A stretch of DNA of 17,156 nucleotides from CAYGTK01 sp964352775 (GCA_964352775.1 CAYGTK010000074.1:1-17156); one strand, 5' to 3'. Positions 8,185 to 15,103 are shown, counted from the stretch's first letter. Notes: generated from the sequence alone by a model not told the origin. Numbers and translations: made by a program.

Positions 8185-8234
8185 AAGTCACAGACTTCCA
8201 TCTATTCTGTGGTTTCAGTTGCAAACTGAAACCA
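8185..8234. repeat. Palindromic hairpin repeats, locus A
   Basis: Two hairpins, each with a 3-nt loop, lie in the 192-nt gap between the DUF5686 and GNAT genes. The first is AAGTC-ACA-GACTT (8185-8197). The second is an 11-bp perfect stem, TGGTTTCAGTT-GCA-AACTGAAACCA (8210-8234). The spacer wording GACTTCCATCTATTC recurs with one change at locus B. No U-tract follows on either strand, so these are not ordinary terminators. Confidence 0.75.
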
Positions 8235-8269
8235 GCTTTTAGAACGATTATAAGTCCTCTCTAACTGCT

Positions 8270-8806
8270 TTAAAATTTCTTATTGGTTTCTTCCCACTCT
8301 TTTCTGAAGATACGGTACCAGGCTACCTTATCCCAACCATTGTAAGGTTCGGTTTTCCAGTAAGTAAGGCCAGCTTTTTTCATGGCACCTGTGGAGCCAT
8401 AATTATCATCATCAGCTACAGATATGATAACATCCATATCGAAATTTTCAAAACCATAATCCAGCATGGCCTTTGCGGTTTCTGTAGCATATCCTTTGCC
8501 CCAGTAGTTAGGCAAGTATCGCCAGCCTATTTCAATGTACTCCGTTCTAGGAAGCGGCTTTATGCTGCTCCAGCCAATGGTTTCTTCCGTAGTTTTAAGA
8601 ACCGTAGCAAAGGCACCCATACCAGGATACTTTTTATAGTTTTCAATTACCCTGGGTATATACGCTCTTACTTGTTCTTCAGAGATAACTCCACCTAAAT
8701 GCTTCATTACCTTGGGGTCGGTATCCATAGCTATTAGCCAATCGGCATCATTCAATTCAAAATGGCGTAAGTAGGTGCGTTCGGTTTCTAGGATGATGGT
8801 GGGCAT
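8270..8806 (-). CDS. GNAT family N-acetyltransferase (RimJ/RimL-like)
   Basis: A 178-residue acetyltransferase of the Acetyltransf_3 type. It opens with the usual ETERTYLRHF strand-loop. The acetyl-CoA pyrophosphate-binding loop is YWGKGYATE at residues 101-109 (a version of Q/RxxGxG/A). A later segment with N135, S138 and MKKAGL (142-147) is typical of RimJ/RimL relatives. It probably transfers acetyl from acetyl-CoA to an amine; the substrate is unknown and is usually a small molecule or a protein N-terminus in this group. It lies 11 nt after a lipoprotein gene, so it is likely last in that unit. No terminator was recognised downstream; the hairpin at 8210-8234 lacks a T-run. Confidence 0.85.
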   Translation of the reverse strand: MPTIILETERTYLRHFELNDADWLIAMDTDPKVMKHLGGVISEEQVRAYIPRVIENYKKYPGMGAFATVLKTTEETIGWSSIKPLPRTEYIEIGWRYLPNYWGKGYATETAKAMLDYGFENFDMDVIISVADDDNYGSTGAMKKAGLTYWKTEPYNGWDKVAWYRIFRKEWEETNKKF

Positions 8807-8817
8807 ATTGAGTTAAC

Positions 8818-9327
8818 TTATGGATTATGATTGCCTAATTCAATATTGAGGGTCGAAACTGTATCACTACATATTCCATGATCAGTATCGTTTGGTGACA
8901 ACCCGTTACCATCATTAAAGTGTAGATAGCGATACTGGGCTACAAGATCAGTTTTTTTCGTTTTTATGACCAGTTTATCAACCCATTTTTCGCCTGGTTT
9001 CAAGCGCCGTTGTGTTAAGAAGAAACAGCTCAAATTATTTTTTTTCAAATACTCTTGAGAAAAGAATGTATCAGGAAACTGTTCATTATTCCAACACCAG
9101 TCGATCAATGTATCAAAGGTTGAACCATCAATTATCATTGGTTTCCTGTTCCATGTTAAGGTTGATACCAGTAGGGTACTATCACCAATGTTTTTCAATA
9201 CCAATTGTGTATTTTTTTTCCTTTCCTTTTTCACTACTTGCAACATGCTATTTGTTGATGAGAATGTGGTTACATTGGCACAAGACATCATCATAAGTAA
9301 AACTGTTGACAGCAATATGTTTTTCAT
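8818..9327 (-). CDS. Hypothetical lipoprotein
   Basis: A 169-residue protein with a clear lipoprotein signal (MKNILLSTVLLMMMSC, lipidated C16) and no family I recognise. The mature part reads as a small beta-rich domain with a strand pair near TQLVLKNIGDSTLLVSTLTW, a lysine-rich segment before it, and a late GEKWVDKLVIKTKK strand. That pattern faintly resembles immunoglobulin-like folds, but this is weak. The start codon directly abuts the small palindrome CTAAG-G-CTTAG (9328-9338), which may be chance. It lies 49 nt after the secreted hypothetical protein and 11 nt before the GNAT gene. It is presumably anchored in a membrane facing the periplasm or the cell surface. Confidence 0.65.
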   Translation of the reverse strand: MKNILLSTVLLMMMSCANVTTFSSTNSMLQVVKKERKKNTQLVLKNIGDSTLLVSTLTWNRKPMIIDGSTFDTLIDWCWNNEQFPDTFFSQEYLKKNNLSCFFLTQRRLKPGEKWVDKLVIKTKKTDLVAQYRYLHFNDGNGLSPNDTDHGICSDTVSTLNIELGNHNP

Positions 9328-9376
9328 CTAAGGCTTAGTTGGTCTGTAGGATGTTGGTATTAGGCATGATGAGTAT

Positions 9377-10189
9377 TTACTCTTCTGAAGATAAAAAATC
9401 GTAACAGCCTCCACCGTTTTCCTTCGGGAAATTGGTAATGCAAAATGCTGAACGACCTGTTTTCCATTCGATAACTGGCCTTGATGTGTCTGAGTAGGGG
9501 TAATAGTCTAGCTGTATTACGTCATGCAGATCTCCATTTTCATTACGGATCTTATTAACGCTCATCAAACCGCCGGTCTGGCTTATGTGAACAATGCCGA
9601 TGTACAGGTTCATATGTAGTGTGGCTACACGCTTGTCACCTATAAGTATATAATAGGTTTTTCCATTTAGTAGAATGGAGTAAATATTCTCATGTATTCC
9701 ATTCAAACTACCGTCTCTTAGAGAGGTGGTTTCTTCTTTACCATTATGGCAGTATTGCGCAATACTGCCATAATCTATCATTGTTCCACCCATTTCAGTA
9801 TTCCAAACAAAGGTCCTCATTTGGCCGTCATCAGATGAGGTGATATTAATGGGCCAAAACTCTCGTAATTTATGAAATGGGTAAGCCATAGCATTGGGCA
9901 TAGCTAATGCACTAAGCAGGTAGCGTTCCAGTTTTTCGTTAGCAGTTACCAATGAGTCTTCTAATTGAAAATGTAATTGATCAATAGAGTCAGTATAAGT
10001 AATGTCGGCATCTCTCCAGCGGAGTGGGTTTAATAGCGTCATTATACTATCTACCTTTTCATAGAGATGGATCACTTCTTGTTCCAATTTCTCAAGATCA
10101 GTGGCTTTACCCTCATTTGGAATGGTACTTAGCAAAACTAAAAGGAGTAAGAAAGGTCTCAAAGTGGGTAGTTTATTAGCTACTATCAA
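9377..10189 (-). CDS. Hypothetical secreted protein following lptG
   Basis: A protein of about 270 residues with no recognised family. The mature part starts with a short helical, acidic stretch (LEKLEQEVIHLYEKVDSIM) followed by a beta-rich region with FWPINITSSDDGQMRTFVWNT and a tract of strands ending in NENGDLHDVIQL. The start is uncertain. The frame contains an ATG at 10255, but that would overlap lptG by 64 nt and push a hydrophilic stretch in front of the hydrophobic segment. A TTG at 10189, 2 nt after the lptG stop, gives a plausible signal peptide (hydrophobic PFLLLLVLLSTIP, then GKA) and is used here; a TTG at 10162 is also possible. The tight spacing suggests it is carried on the tgt-lptG transcript. 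The function is unknown. Confidence 0.6.
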   Translation of the reverse strand: MIVANKLPTLRPFLLLLVLLSTIPNEGKATDLEKLEQEVIHLYEKVDSIMTLLNPLRWRDADITYTDSIDQLHFQLEDSLVTANEKLERYLLSALAMPNAMAYPFHKLREFWPINITSSDDGQMRTFVWNTEMGGTMIDYGSIAQYCHNGKEETTSLRDGSLNGIHENIYSILLNGKTYYILIGDKRVATLHMNLYIGIVHISQTGGLMSVNKIRNENGDLHDVIQLDYYPYSDTSRPVIEWKTGRSAFCITNFPKENGGGCYDFLSSEE

Positions 10190-10191
10190 TA

Positions 10192-11268
10192 TTACTTCGG
10201 CGCCCTTAACAACATCACCACACAAATAATGGTAAACACAAAATTGGGTAGCCAAACCCCAAGGAAAGGATCTAGATCTCCATTGGTAGAGAAGGTGGTG
10301 CTAAAGCGCTCGAAAATGATGTAGAGTAAACCCAGCACGATACCTGCTACCAACTGCACGCCAATACCGCCCCGCACCTTACGGGAGGAGATAACAAAAC
10401 CAATAATGGTAAGGATAAGCACAGTGTAGGCATTAGCCGTTCGGCGATAGAGTTCTATGTAGTAGAAGTCTAAATAGTCGGCCCCTCTAGCCTCTAATAC
10501 GGCTATATATTCCTTTAATTGTGGGGTGGTCATTTCTTCCCTTAAGCTGGTGCGGAACTCCATATCTTTTGGGTAGAAATTAAATAAGGAGTCGAGTTGC
10601 TTCCCTTGGGCCAAAGTCTCTTTCCCTCGGTTAAATGTCCGTTCGGTGTAGTTACGGAATTCCCATTGGCCTTTTTTTGTGTTCCACTTCATGCGGTCGG
10701 CCCGTAGCTTATAGGTTATGCGGTTGTCTTGCACTACTTCGTATGAGAATTTGTAGCCAAGGCTATCTTGCATGCTGTAGTTCTCTACATACATGTACTC
10801 CGTAGGGCTTACCTGTAGGTGAACATTCCGCTTTAGCGAACGAACGATAGTGCTAATGTAGGTATACTGAAATGCCAATCGCCCCTTATTAGCCTTGGGT
10901 ACTAAATAATGATTGAACACGAATAGTGAGGAGGCAATTATCAAGGCACCAACTAAATAGGGAACAAGTATGCGGTAGAAACTAACACCACTACCCACCA
11001 TAGCCAATAGTTCCGAGCGATTGGTGAGTCGAGAGGTGAAAAAGATGACGGTGATGAACACAAAAAGGGGCATCAACAGGGCATCGATATAGGGGATAAA
11101 GTTAAGGTAGTGCCCAAAAATGATCTCTTGGAGTGGTATATCCTTATCTAGAAAGTTGTCGATCTTCTCGGTAAGATCAATTACGATAGCTACGGCAGAA
11201 AAGAGCAACACGGCGTATACGAATGTGCCCAAGAATTTGCCCAGTATGTACCGATCGATGATCTTCAT
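10192..11268 (-). CDS. lptG: LptF/LptG family lipopolysaccharide export permease
   Basis: A 358-residue inner-membrane protein of the YjgP/YjgQ (LptF/LptG) family. These permeases pair with LptB to lift lipopolysaccharide out of the inner membrane towards the LptC-A-D bridge. Three N-terminal membrane helices (about residues 10-35, 55-80 and 95-120) flank the conserved RSELLAMVGSGVSFYRI segment. A large periplasmic beta-jellyroll-like region (about 140-260) follows, then three C-terminal helices including TVLILTIIGFVISSRKVRGG. The frame stays open 14 codons further upstream, but the ATG at 11268 gives the standard family start MKIIDRYILGKF and overlaps the tgt stop by one base (TAATG), so translational coupling is likely. 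LptF and LptG are hard to tell apart here; the symbol is tentative. Confidence 0.88.
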   Translation of the reverse strand: MKIIDRYILGKFLGTFVYAVLLFSAVAIVIDLTEKIDNFLDKDIPLQEIIFGHYLNFIPYIDALLMPLFVFITVIFFTSRLTNRSELLAMVGSGVSFYRILVPYLVGALIIASSLFVFNHYLVPKANKGRLAFQYTYISTIVRSLKRNVHLQVSPTEYMYVENYSMQDSLGYKFSYEVVQDNRITYKLRADRMKWNTKKGQWEFRNYTERTFNRGKETLAQGKQLDSLFNFYPKDMEFRTSLREEMTTPQLKEYIAVLEARGADYLDFYYIELYRRTANAYTVLILTIIGFVISSRKVRGGIGVQLVAGIVLGLLYIIFERFSTTFSTNGDLDPFLGVWLPNFVFTIICVVMLLRAPK

Positions 11269-12398
11269 TATAAGCGTTGCATCAGGTGCTTCACCATTTT
11301 GTTTTTCCAAGGCTCAAAGTCGCCAGCAATAATGTGCTTGCGTGCTTCTTTCACTAACCAAAGGTATAGGCCTAAGTTGTTCAAGCTGGCTATTTGCATA
11401 CCAAGTATCTCTTTAGAAACTAAAAGATGTCGCAAATAAGCCTTGCTATGCTTTCCACAAACCGATACAGGGCTATTGGCATCTATTGGGCTGAAGTCGT
11501 TCTCCCATTTCTTGTTTCGGATGTTTATCACCCCTTCGGTAGTAAATAGCATACCATTGCGCCCATTACGGGTTGGCATTACGCAGTCAAACATATCAAT
11601 GCCTAACGCAATAGCCTCTAATATATTGGCAGGGGTACCCACGCCCATTAAGTAACGCGGTTTCTCTTCAGGAAGGATGTTACAGACCAGTTCGGTCATT
11701 TCATATAAGTCTTCATGCGGTTCACCCACACTTAGGCCACCAATGGCATTGCCAGGCATATCAGCCTCGGCAATTACCTCGGCCGACTTGGTTCTTAAGT
11801 CTTTATATACACTACCTTGAACTATTGGAAATAGTGCCTGCGAGTAACCATATAAGCCTTCCGTCTCATTTACTCGAGTAATACAACGCTGTAACCAGCG
11901 GTGTGTCATTTCCATACTTTGCTTGGCGTAGCCATAGTCGCAAGGGTAAGGTGGGCACTCGTCAAAAGCCATGATAATGTCACCACCTATCACGCGCTGA
12001 ATATCCATAGCATATTCAGGTGTGAAGAAGTGCTTCGATCCATCGGTATGGGCTTGAAACTGCACCCCCTCTTCTGTTATTTTGCGCCTTGCGGCTAATG
12101 AATAGACTTGGTAGCCACCACTATCGGTCAATATGGGTTTATCCCATGTATTGAACTTGTGTAGTCCACCAGCGGCCTTCAATATATCTAAGCCAGGGCG
12201 AAGAAAAAGATGATAAGTATTACCAAGGATTATCTGGGCTTGTATCTCGGCTTCCAGTTCTTGAAAGTGTACGGCCTTAACCGTTCCCACCGTGCCTACG
12301 GGCATAAAAATGGGGGTTTCAATATCACCGTGGTCAGTAGTTATCTTTCCTGCTCGGGCCTTAGTGGCGGGGTCTTTATGTAATAGATCGAATTGCAC
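11268..12398 (-). CDS. tgt: Queuine tRNA-ribosyltransferase (tRNA-guanine transglycosylase)
   Basis: A 376-residue TGT that swaps guanine 34 of GUN anticodon tRNAs for a queuosine precursor. Family hallmarks are the N-terminus FDLLHKDPATKARAG, D92 in TDSGGYQ, D146 in FDECPP, GGLSVGE (220-226), and the presumed nucleophile D271 in FDCVMPTRNGRNG. The start is GTG: the next upstream in-frame codons lead to a TAG four codons away, so no ATG start is available. The usual zinc site CxCxxC...H is mostly absent. Aligned by the family spacing, the ligands fall at S309, V311, C314 and N340, so only one of four remains. The neighbouring SKAYLRHL and LVKEARKHI blocks are intact. Many Bacteroidota TGTs may share part of this change; I have not checked. 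It is the first gene of the tgt-lptG unit. Confidence 0.92.
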   Translation of the reverse strand: MQFDLLHKDPATKARAGKITTDHGDIETPIFMPVGTVGTVKAVHFQELEAEIQAQIILGNTYHLFLRPGLDILKAAGGLHKFNTWDKPILTDSGGYQVYSLAARRKITEEGVQFQAHTDGSKHFFTPEYAMDIQRVIGGDIIMAFDECPPYPCDYGYAKQSMEMTHRWLQRCITRVNETEGLYGYSQALFPIVQGSVYKDLRTKSAEVIAEADMPGNAIGGLSVGEPHEDLYEMTELVCNILPEEKPRYLMGVGTPANILEAIALGIDMFDCVMPTRNGRNGMLFTTEGVINIRNKKWENDFSPIDANSPVSVCGKHSKAYLRHLLVSKEILGMQIASLNNLGLYLWLVKEARKHIIAGDFEPWKNKMVKHLMQRL

Positions 12399-12423
12399 GC
12401 TGGGGGGCTATAGTTTACTTTTG
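12393..12423 (+). promoter_or_regulatory. Predicted promoter of the glycosyltransferase unit
   Basis: TTG (12393-12395) lies 20 nt before TACTTTTG (12416-12423), an exact TAnnTTTG -7 match. The expected transcript start falls about 4 nt before the ATG at 12432, so the message would be nearly leaderless. The -33 element lies inside the first codons of tgt on the other strand. Confidence 0.5.
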
Positions 12424-12424
12424 G

Positions 12425-12432
12425 CAAAAGTA
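12425..12432 (-). promoter_or_regulatory. Predicted -7 element of tgt
   Basis: TACTTTTG on the minus strand exactly matches TAnnTTTG and would start transcription about 20 nt before the tgt GTG. No -33 TTG was found at the usual distance. It is the mirror image of the plus-strand -7 box, one base apart. Confidence 0.45.
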
Positions 12433-13586
12433 TGGTTTTGCCTTTACATTTATCGGTGCTGCTAGTGTTGGCAATTGCTTGCTTTGTAGTGCAACTAGTA
12501 TACTGGCTGCGGTATGCAGGTAAGCTGATGCAGTATAGTTCGCCATTGGGTAAGGGACAAGAGACGCCCATATCTGTGATAATTTGCGCTAGAAATGAGG
12601 AGCAGGGTCTGAAGCAATTTTTACCGATAATTCTTAAACAACGCTACACTAAATTTGAAGTGGTGGTGGTAGATGATGGTTCAACCGATGGGTCGTGGTC
12701 ATACCTAAGAACCATGGAATCCAAGTTCAAACGGCTGAAAGTAGTGAGAACAAGTGCGTCGAAGACCCTCCCCGGCAAACGAAACGCCATTAAAGAGGGT
12801 ATTGCCGCTGCTGCTCACGAACATTTATTATTTACAGATGCAGACTGCTATCCTGCAACTAGTACTTGGATAGCCAATATGGCAAAGGCATTTACGCCCG
12901 GAATTGAGTTGGTACTTGGTTACTCGCCCTATGAGATACAATCTGGTATTCTGAATGGCTTTATCCGATACGAGACCTTTTATACTGCGGTGCAATATTT
13001 GGGTTTCGCCTTTTTAGGAGAGGCTTATATGGGTGTTGGCCGAAACATGGCCTATACCAAAAGCTTCTTCTATAGATCCACGAATTTCACTGAGAAGAGC
13101 AATCCTATTTCTGGTGATGACGACCTGCTGGTAAATGAGTTATCCACCTATGAGAATACAGCAATTGTACTGAATGATAGAGTAGCGGTAATGTCTATTC
13201 CGAAAACCACTTGGGCAAGCTGGCTACATCAGAAGCGGAGGCATGCTTCAGCTGGGCATCATTATAAGTTATGGCACAGGCTGAAGCTTGCTGTGGTAAA
13301 CGGTTCACTAGTGCTGTTTTGGTTTTTACTTCCCTTTCTGTTTTTCTCTACTGCATGGATTTGGGCTGCAATTCTACTTACCATGTTCGTGCTTTTAACT
13401 GCGGGGCTGTCTTACACATTGAGCAGAATTATGAATATGTTGATACCCACATGGTCGTACTTCTTCGGCCCGCTTGCTATGTCTATATTTTTCCTAATTT
13501 TAGGCGCAGCATCGCTAATTAAGGTGAAGACATGGCAGACGAGCAACCACAAATATCCGACCGCGCAAAAGAAGACCAAGAGCTAG
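12432..13586 (+). CDS. Membrane-bound glycosyltransferase family 2 protein
   Basis: A 384-residue processive-looking GT2 enzyme. An N-terminal membrane helix (residues 4-26) is followed by the GT-A domain (about 46-270). The domain carries VVVVDDGSTDGS (DDGS at 81-84), DAD at 136-138 for metal and sugar-nucleotide binding, GDDD at 228-231 (the catalytic-base region) and QKRRHA (267-272) in the place of the QxxRW motif. Two or three C-terminal membrane helices follow (about 291-318, 310-330 and 342-362). It is predicted to use a nucleotide sugar on the cytoplasmic side of the inner membrane, for a surface polysaccharide or glycolipid; the acceptor is unknown. Its 3' end overlaps the sigma factor gene by 55 nt. 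It diverges from tgt. Confidence 0.85.
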   Translation: MVLPLHLSVLLVLAIACFVVQLVYWLRYAGKLMQYSSPLGKGQETPISVIICARNEEQGLKQFLPIILKQRYTKFEVVVVDDGSTDGSWSYLRTMESKFKRLKVVRTSASKTLPGKRNAIKEGIAAAAHEHLLFTDADCYPATSTWIANMAKAFTPGIELVLGYSPYEIQSGILNGFIRYETFYTAVQYLGFAFLGEAYMGVGRNMAYTKSFFYRSTNFTEKSNPISGDDDLLVNELSTYENTAIVLNDRVAVMSIPKTTWASWLHQKRRHASAGHHYKLWHRLKLAVVNGSLVLFWFLLPFLFFSTAWIWAAILLTMFVLLTAGLSYTLSRIMNMLIPTWSYFFGPLAMSIFFLILGAASLIKVKTWQTSNHKYPTAQKKTKS

Positions 13587-14143
13587 TTAAGAAGGCGGTT
13601 AAGGATAAAGACCAGATAGCCTTTAAAAAGCTAATGGATAAGTACCGTGATTCTATCTTTTTCATGGTATTGAAAATGATACATAATCGTGACGATGCCG
13701 AGGATATTACCTTGGAATCGTTCGGTAAGGCATTCAATAAATTGCATGCTTACGATCCTAAGTATGCTTTCAGTACTTGGTTATTCAAAATAGCTACTAA
13801 CAACTGTATCGATTTCATCCGCAAAAAGCGTTTAGAGACGACGTCGCTAGACGAACCATTTGGCGGAGAAGAGGGAGAAGAAATGCGCATTGACGTAAAG
13901 TCGGAAGCATTAGACCCAGAGGAGACCTTCATGAAAAAGCAGCGCGCTATTTCAGTTAGGGGTACTATATCTCAATTAGATGATAAGTATCGTAACTTGA
14001 TAGAGTTGCGCTACTACAAGGAATTGTCTTATGAAGAGATCTCGCAAGAGTTGAATATTCCTTTAGGCACTGTTAAAGCGCAATTGTTTAGAGCTAAAGA
14101 CTTGCTATCGAAAATGATGCAAGACAAACGCGATAAGATCTAG
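13532..14143 (+). CDS. ECF-type RNA polymerase sigma-70 factor
   Basis: A 203-residue sigma factor made of region 2 (about residues 27-100, including DDAEDITLESFGKAF and the -10-reading segment STWLFKIATNNCIDFIRKKR) and region 4 (about 137-193, with a helix-turn-helix at LSYEEISQELNIPLGTVKAQL). An acidic linker (GGEEGEEMRID) joins them. There is no region 1.1 or 3, which fits the ECF group. The start is supported by an AAGGTGAAG purine tract just upstream. The gene overlaps the glycosyltransferase by 55 nt and ends 1 nt before rsmG. No anti-sigma gene is adjacent, so its control is not evident. Confidence 0.92.
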   Translation: MADEQPQISDRAKEDQELVKKAVKDKDQIAFKKLMDKYRDSIFFMVLKMIHNRDDAEDITLESFGKAFNKLHAYDPKYAFSTWLFKIATNNCIDFIRKKRLETTSLDEPFGGEEGEEMRIDVKSEALDPEETFMKKQRAISVRGTISQLDDKYRNLIELRYYKELSYEEISQELNIPLGTVKAQLFRAKDLLSKMMQDKRDKI

Positions 14144-14144
14144 C

Positions 14145-14771
14145 ATGGAGCTGATCGAAAAATACTTTACACGACTTACTGACACGCAAAAGAAACAATT
14201 CGGGCAACTGTTCGATCTGTATAAAGAGTGGAACGAAAAGATCAATGTGATCTCTCGTAAGGATATTGATAATCTGTACTTGCACCATGTGCTGCATTCA
14301 TTAGCTATTGCCAAGTTCATCCGTTTTAGAGATGGGCAGCGAGTGATGGATATTGGCACTGGTGGTGGATTTCCTGGAGTGCCTCTGGCTATTTACTTCC
14401 CCAAAGTAGAATTCCTACTGGTTGATTCAGTTAACAAGAAGTTGAAGGTAATAGATGAGGTTTCTGAAGCTATAGGACTAGAGAATGTAACTACCATGCA
14501 CAGTAGGGTAGAGGATGTGCCCTTTAAGTTCGATTTTATAGTAACCCGCGCGGTAGCTGATATTGGTAAGTTGAACTACTGGATGAAAGGCAAGTACTAC
14601 GCCGATTCTAAGCACGACATCCGTAATGGATTGATAGCCCTAAAAGGTGGAGATATTGAAGGCGAATTGAAACGTGCCAAAATGAAAGCTACCATCAAAC
14701 CTATAAGCGATTATTTCGACAATCCTTATTATAAGGGTAAAAGCATTGTGTACATACGCAAAGGCAACTAA
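14145..14771 (+). CDS. rsmG: 16S rRNA (guanine-527-N7)-methyltransferase RsmG
   Basis: A 208-residue SAM-dependent methyltransferase matching RsmG (GidB), which methylates N7 of G527 of 16S rRNA. The N-terminal segment WNEKINVISRKD (29-40) and HHVLHSL (47-53) are family signatures. The SAM-binding loop DIGTGGGFPGVPLA is at 69-82, and VTRAVA (133-138) and LIALKGG (163-169) follow. Length and ends match the family. The ATG comes 1 nt after the sigma factor stop, so the two are almost certainly co-expressed. Cytoplasmic. Confidence 0.95.
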   Translation: MELIEKYFTRLTDTQKKQFGQLFDLYKEWNEKINVISRKDIDNLYLHHVLHSLAIAKFIRFRDGQRVMDIGTGGGFPGVPLAIYFPKVEFLLVDSVNKKLKVIDEVSEAIGLENVTTMHSRVEDVPFKFDFIVTRAVADIGKLNYWMKGKYYADSKHDIRNGLIALKGGDIEGELKRAKMKATIKPISDYFDNPYYKGKSIVYIRKGN

Positions 14772-14847
14772 GTATTTCTTAGAGCGTCAGCTTTCAATTA
14801 TATCTCATTTTTGATGATACGCTTCATAAAGGCAGTTTCGCTTTTTT

Positions 14848-14932
14848 CTTCCTTTTTCCTTGATGAAAAACGAAGCCAAAAAATCAAGCTAAAAAAATGC
14901 GCTCGGCTGCATTGGCTTCGGCTGCGCTTTTT
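14848..14932 (+). repeat. Dispersed intergenic repeat, copy 2
   Basis: This is the partner of 1206-1290: 80 of 85 bases match and positions 14848-14903 are identical. The paired arms (14859-14864 with 14883-14888, and 14871-14877 with 14914-14920) are unchanged, while all five differences fall outside the 56-nt core and outside the arms. It lies in the 343-nt gap between rsmG and the aminotransferase gene. Confidence 0.85.
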
Positions 14933-14959
14933 AGCGGGCCACGCTTCTAAAAGTAGTAC

Positions 14960-15045
14960 TGGTTTCAGTTTGTAACTGGAACTGTGGAATAGTAGGAAGT
15001 CTCCGACTTCCATTTATTCATTTAGTTTAAGTCGCAGACTTAAAC
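14960..15045. repeat. Palindromic hairpin repeats, locus B
   Basis: Three hairpins with 3-nt loops stand in a row. The first has arms 14960-14970 and 14974-14984 around TGT (11 bp with three G-T pairs). The second is GGAAGTC-TCC-GACTTCC (14995-15011). The third is GTTTAAGTC-GCA-GACTTAAAC (15025-15045). All share the core AGTY-N3-RACT with the hairpins at 8185-8234, and GGTTTCAGTT and GACTTCCATYTATTC recur. No open reading frame here is convincing. Confidence 0.75.
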
Positions 15046-15075
15046 CAGTTGACTGTTATAACTGTAAGGCTAAAT

Positions 15076-15103
15076 AATTGGTAATTGACAATTGGTAATT
15101 GTT
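15076..15103 (+). repeat. Tandem pair of a 14-nt AT-rich repeat
   Basis: AATTGGTAATTGAC (15076-15089) is followed directly by AATTGGTAATTGTT (15090-15103), ending 11 nt before the aminotransferase ATG. It could hold a promoter or operator, but no exact -7 box was found. Confidence 0.6.

Noticed and set aside
8210..8234. Intrinsic terminator for the GNAT gene
   Set aside because: The stem is strong but no T-run follows on either strand; it was listed as a palindromic repeat.
11269..11310. A 14-residue N-terminal extension of LptG
   Set aside because: The extension lies inside the end of tgt. The ATG at 11268 gives the standard family N-terminus and the one-base stop/start overlap.
12341..12571. 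A 76-codon minus-strand frame across the tgt/glycosyltransferase gap
   Set aside because: It overlaps the starts of two well-supported divergent genes and has no domain or signal.
14798..15013. A 71-codon open frame on the minus strand across the repeat region between rsmG and the aminotransferase
   Set aside because: It is made almost entirely of the dispersed repeat and the hairpins, has no recognisable domain, and is low-complexity and basic. It is best read as a by-product of the repeat sequence.
14960..15045. CRISPR-like array
   Set aside because: The units are palindromes of different sequence and size with no constant direct repeat or regular spacers, and no cas gene is nearby.
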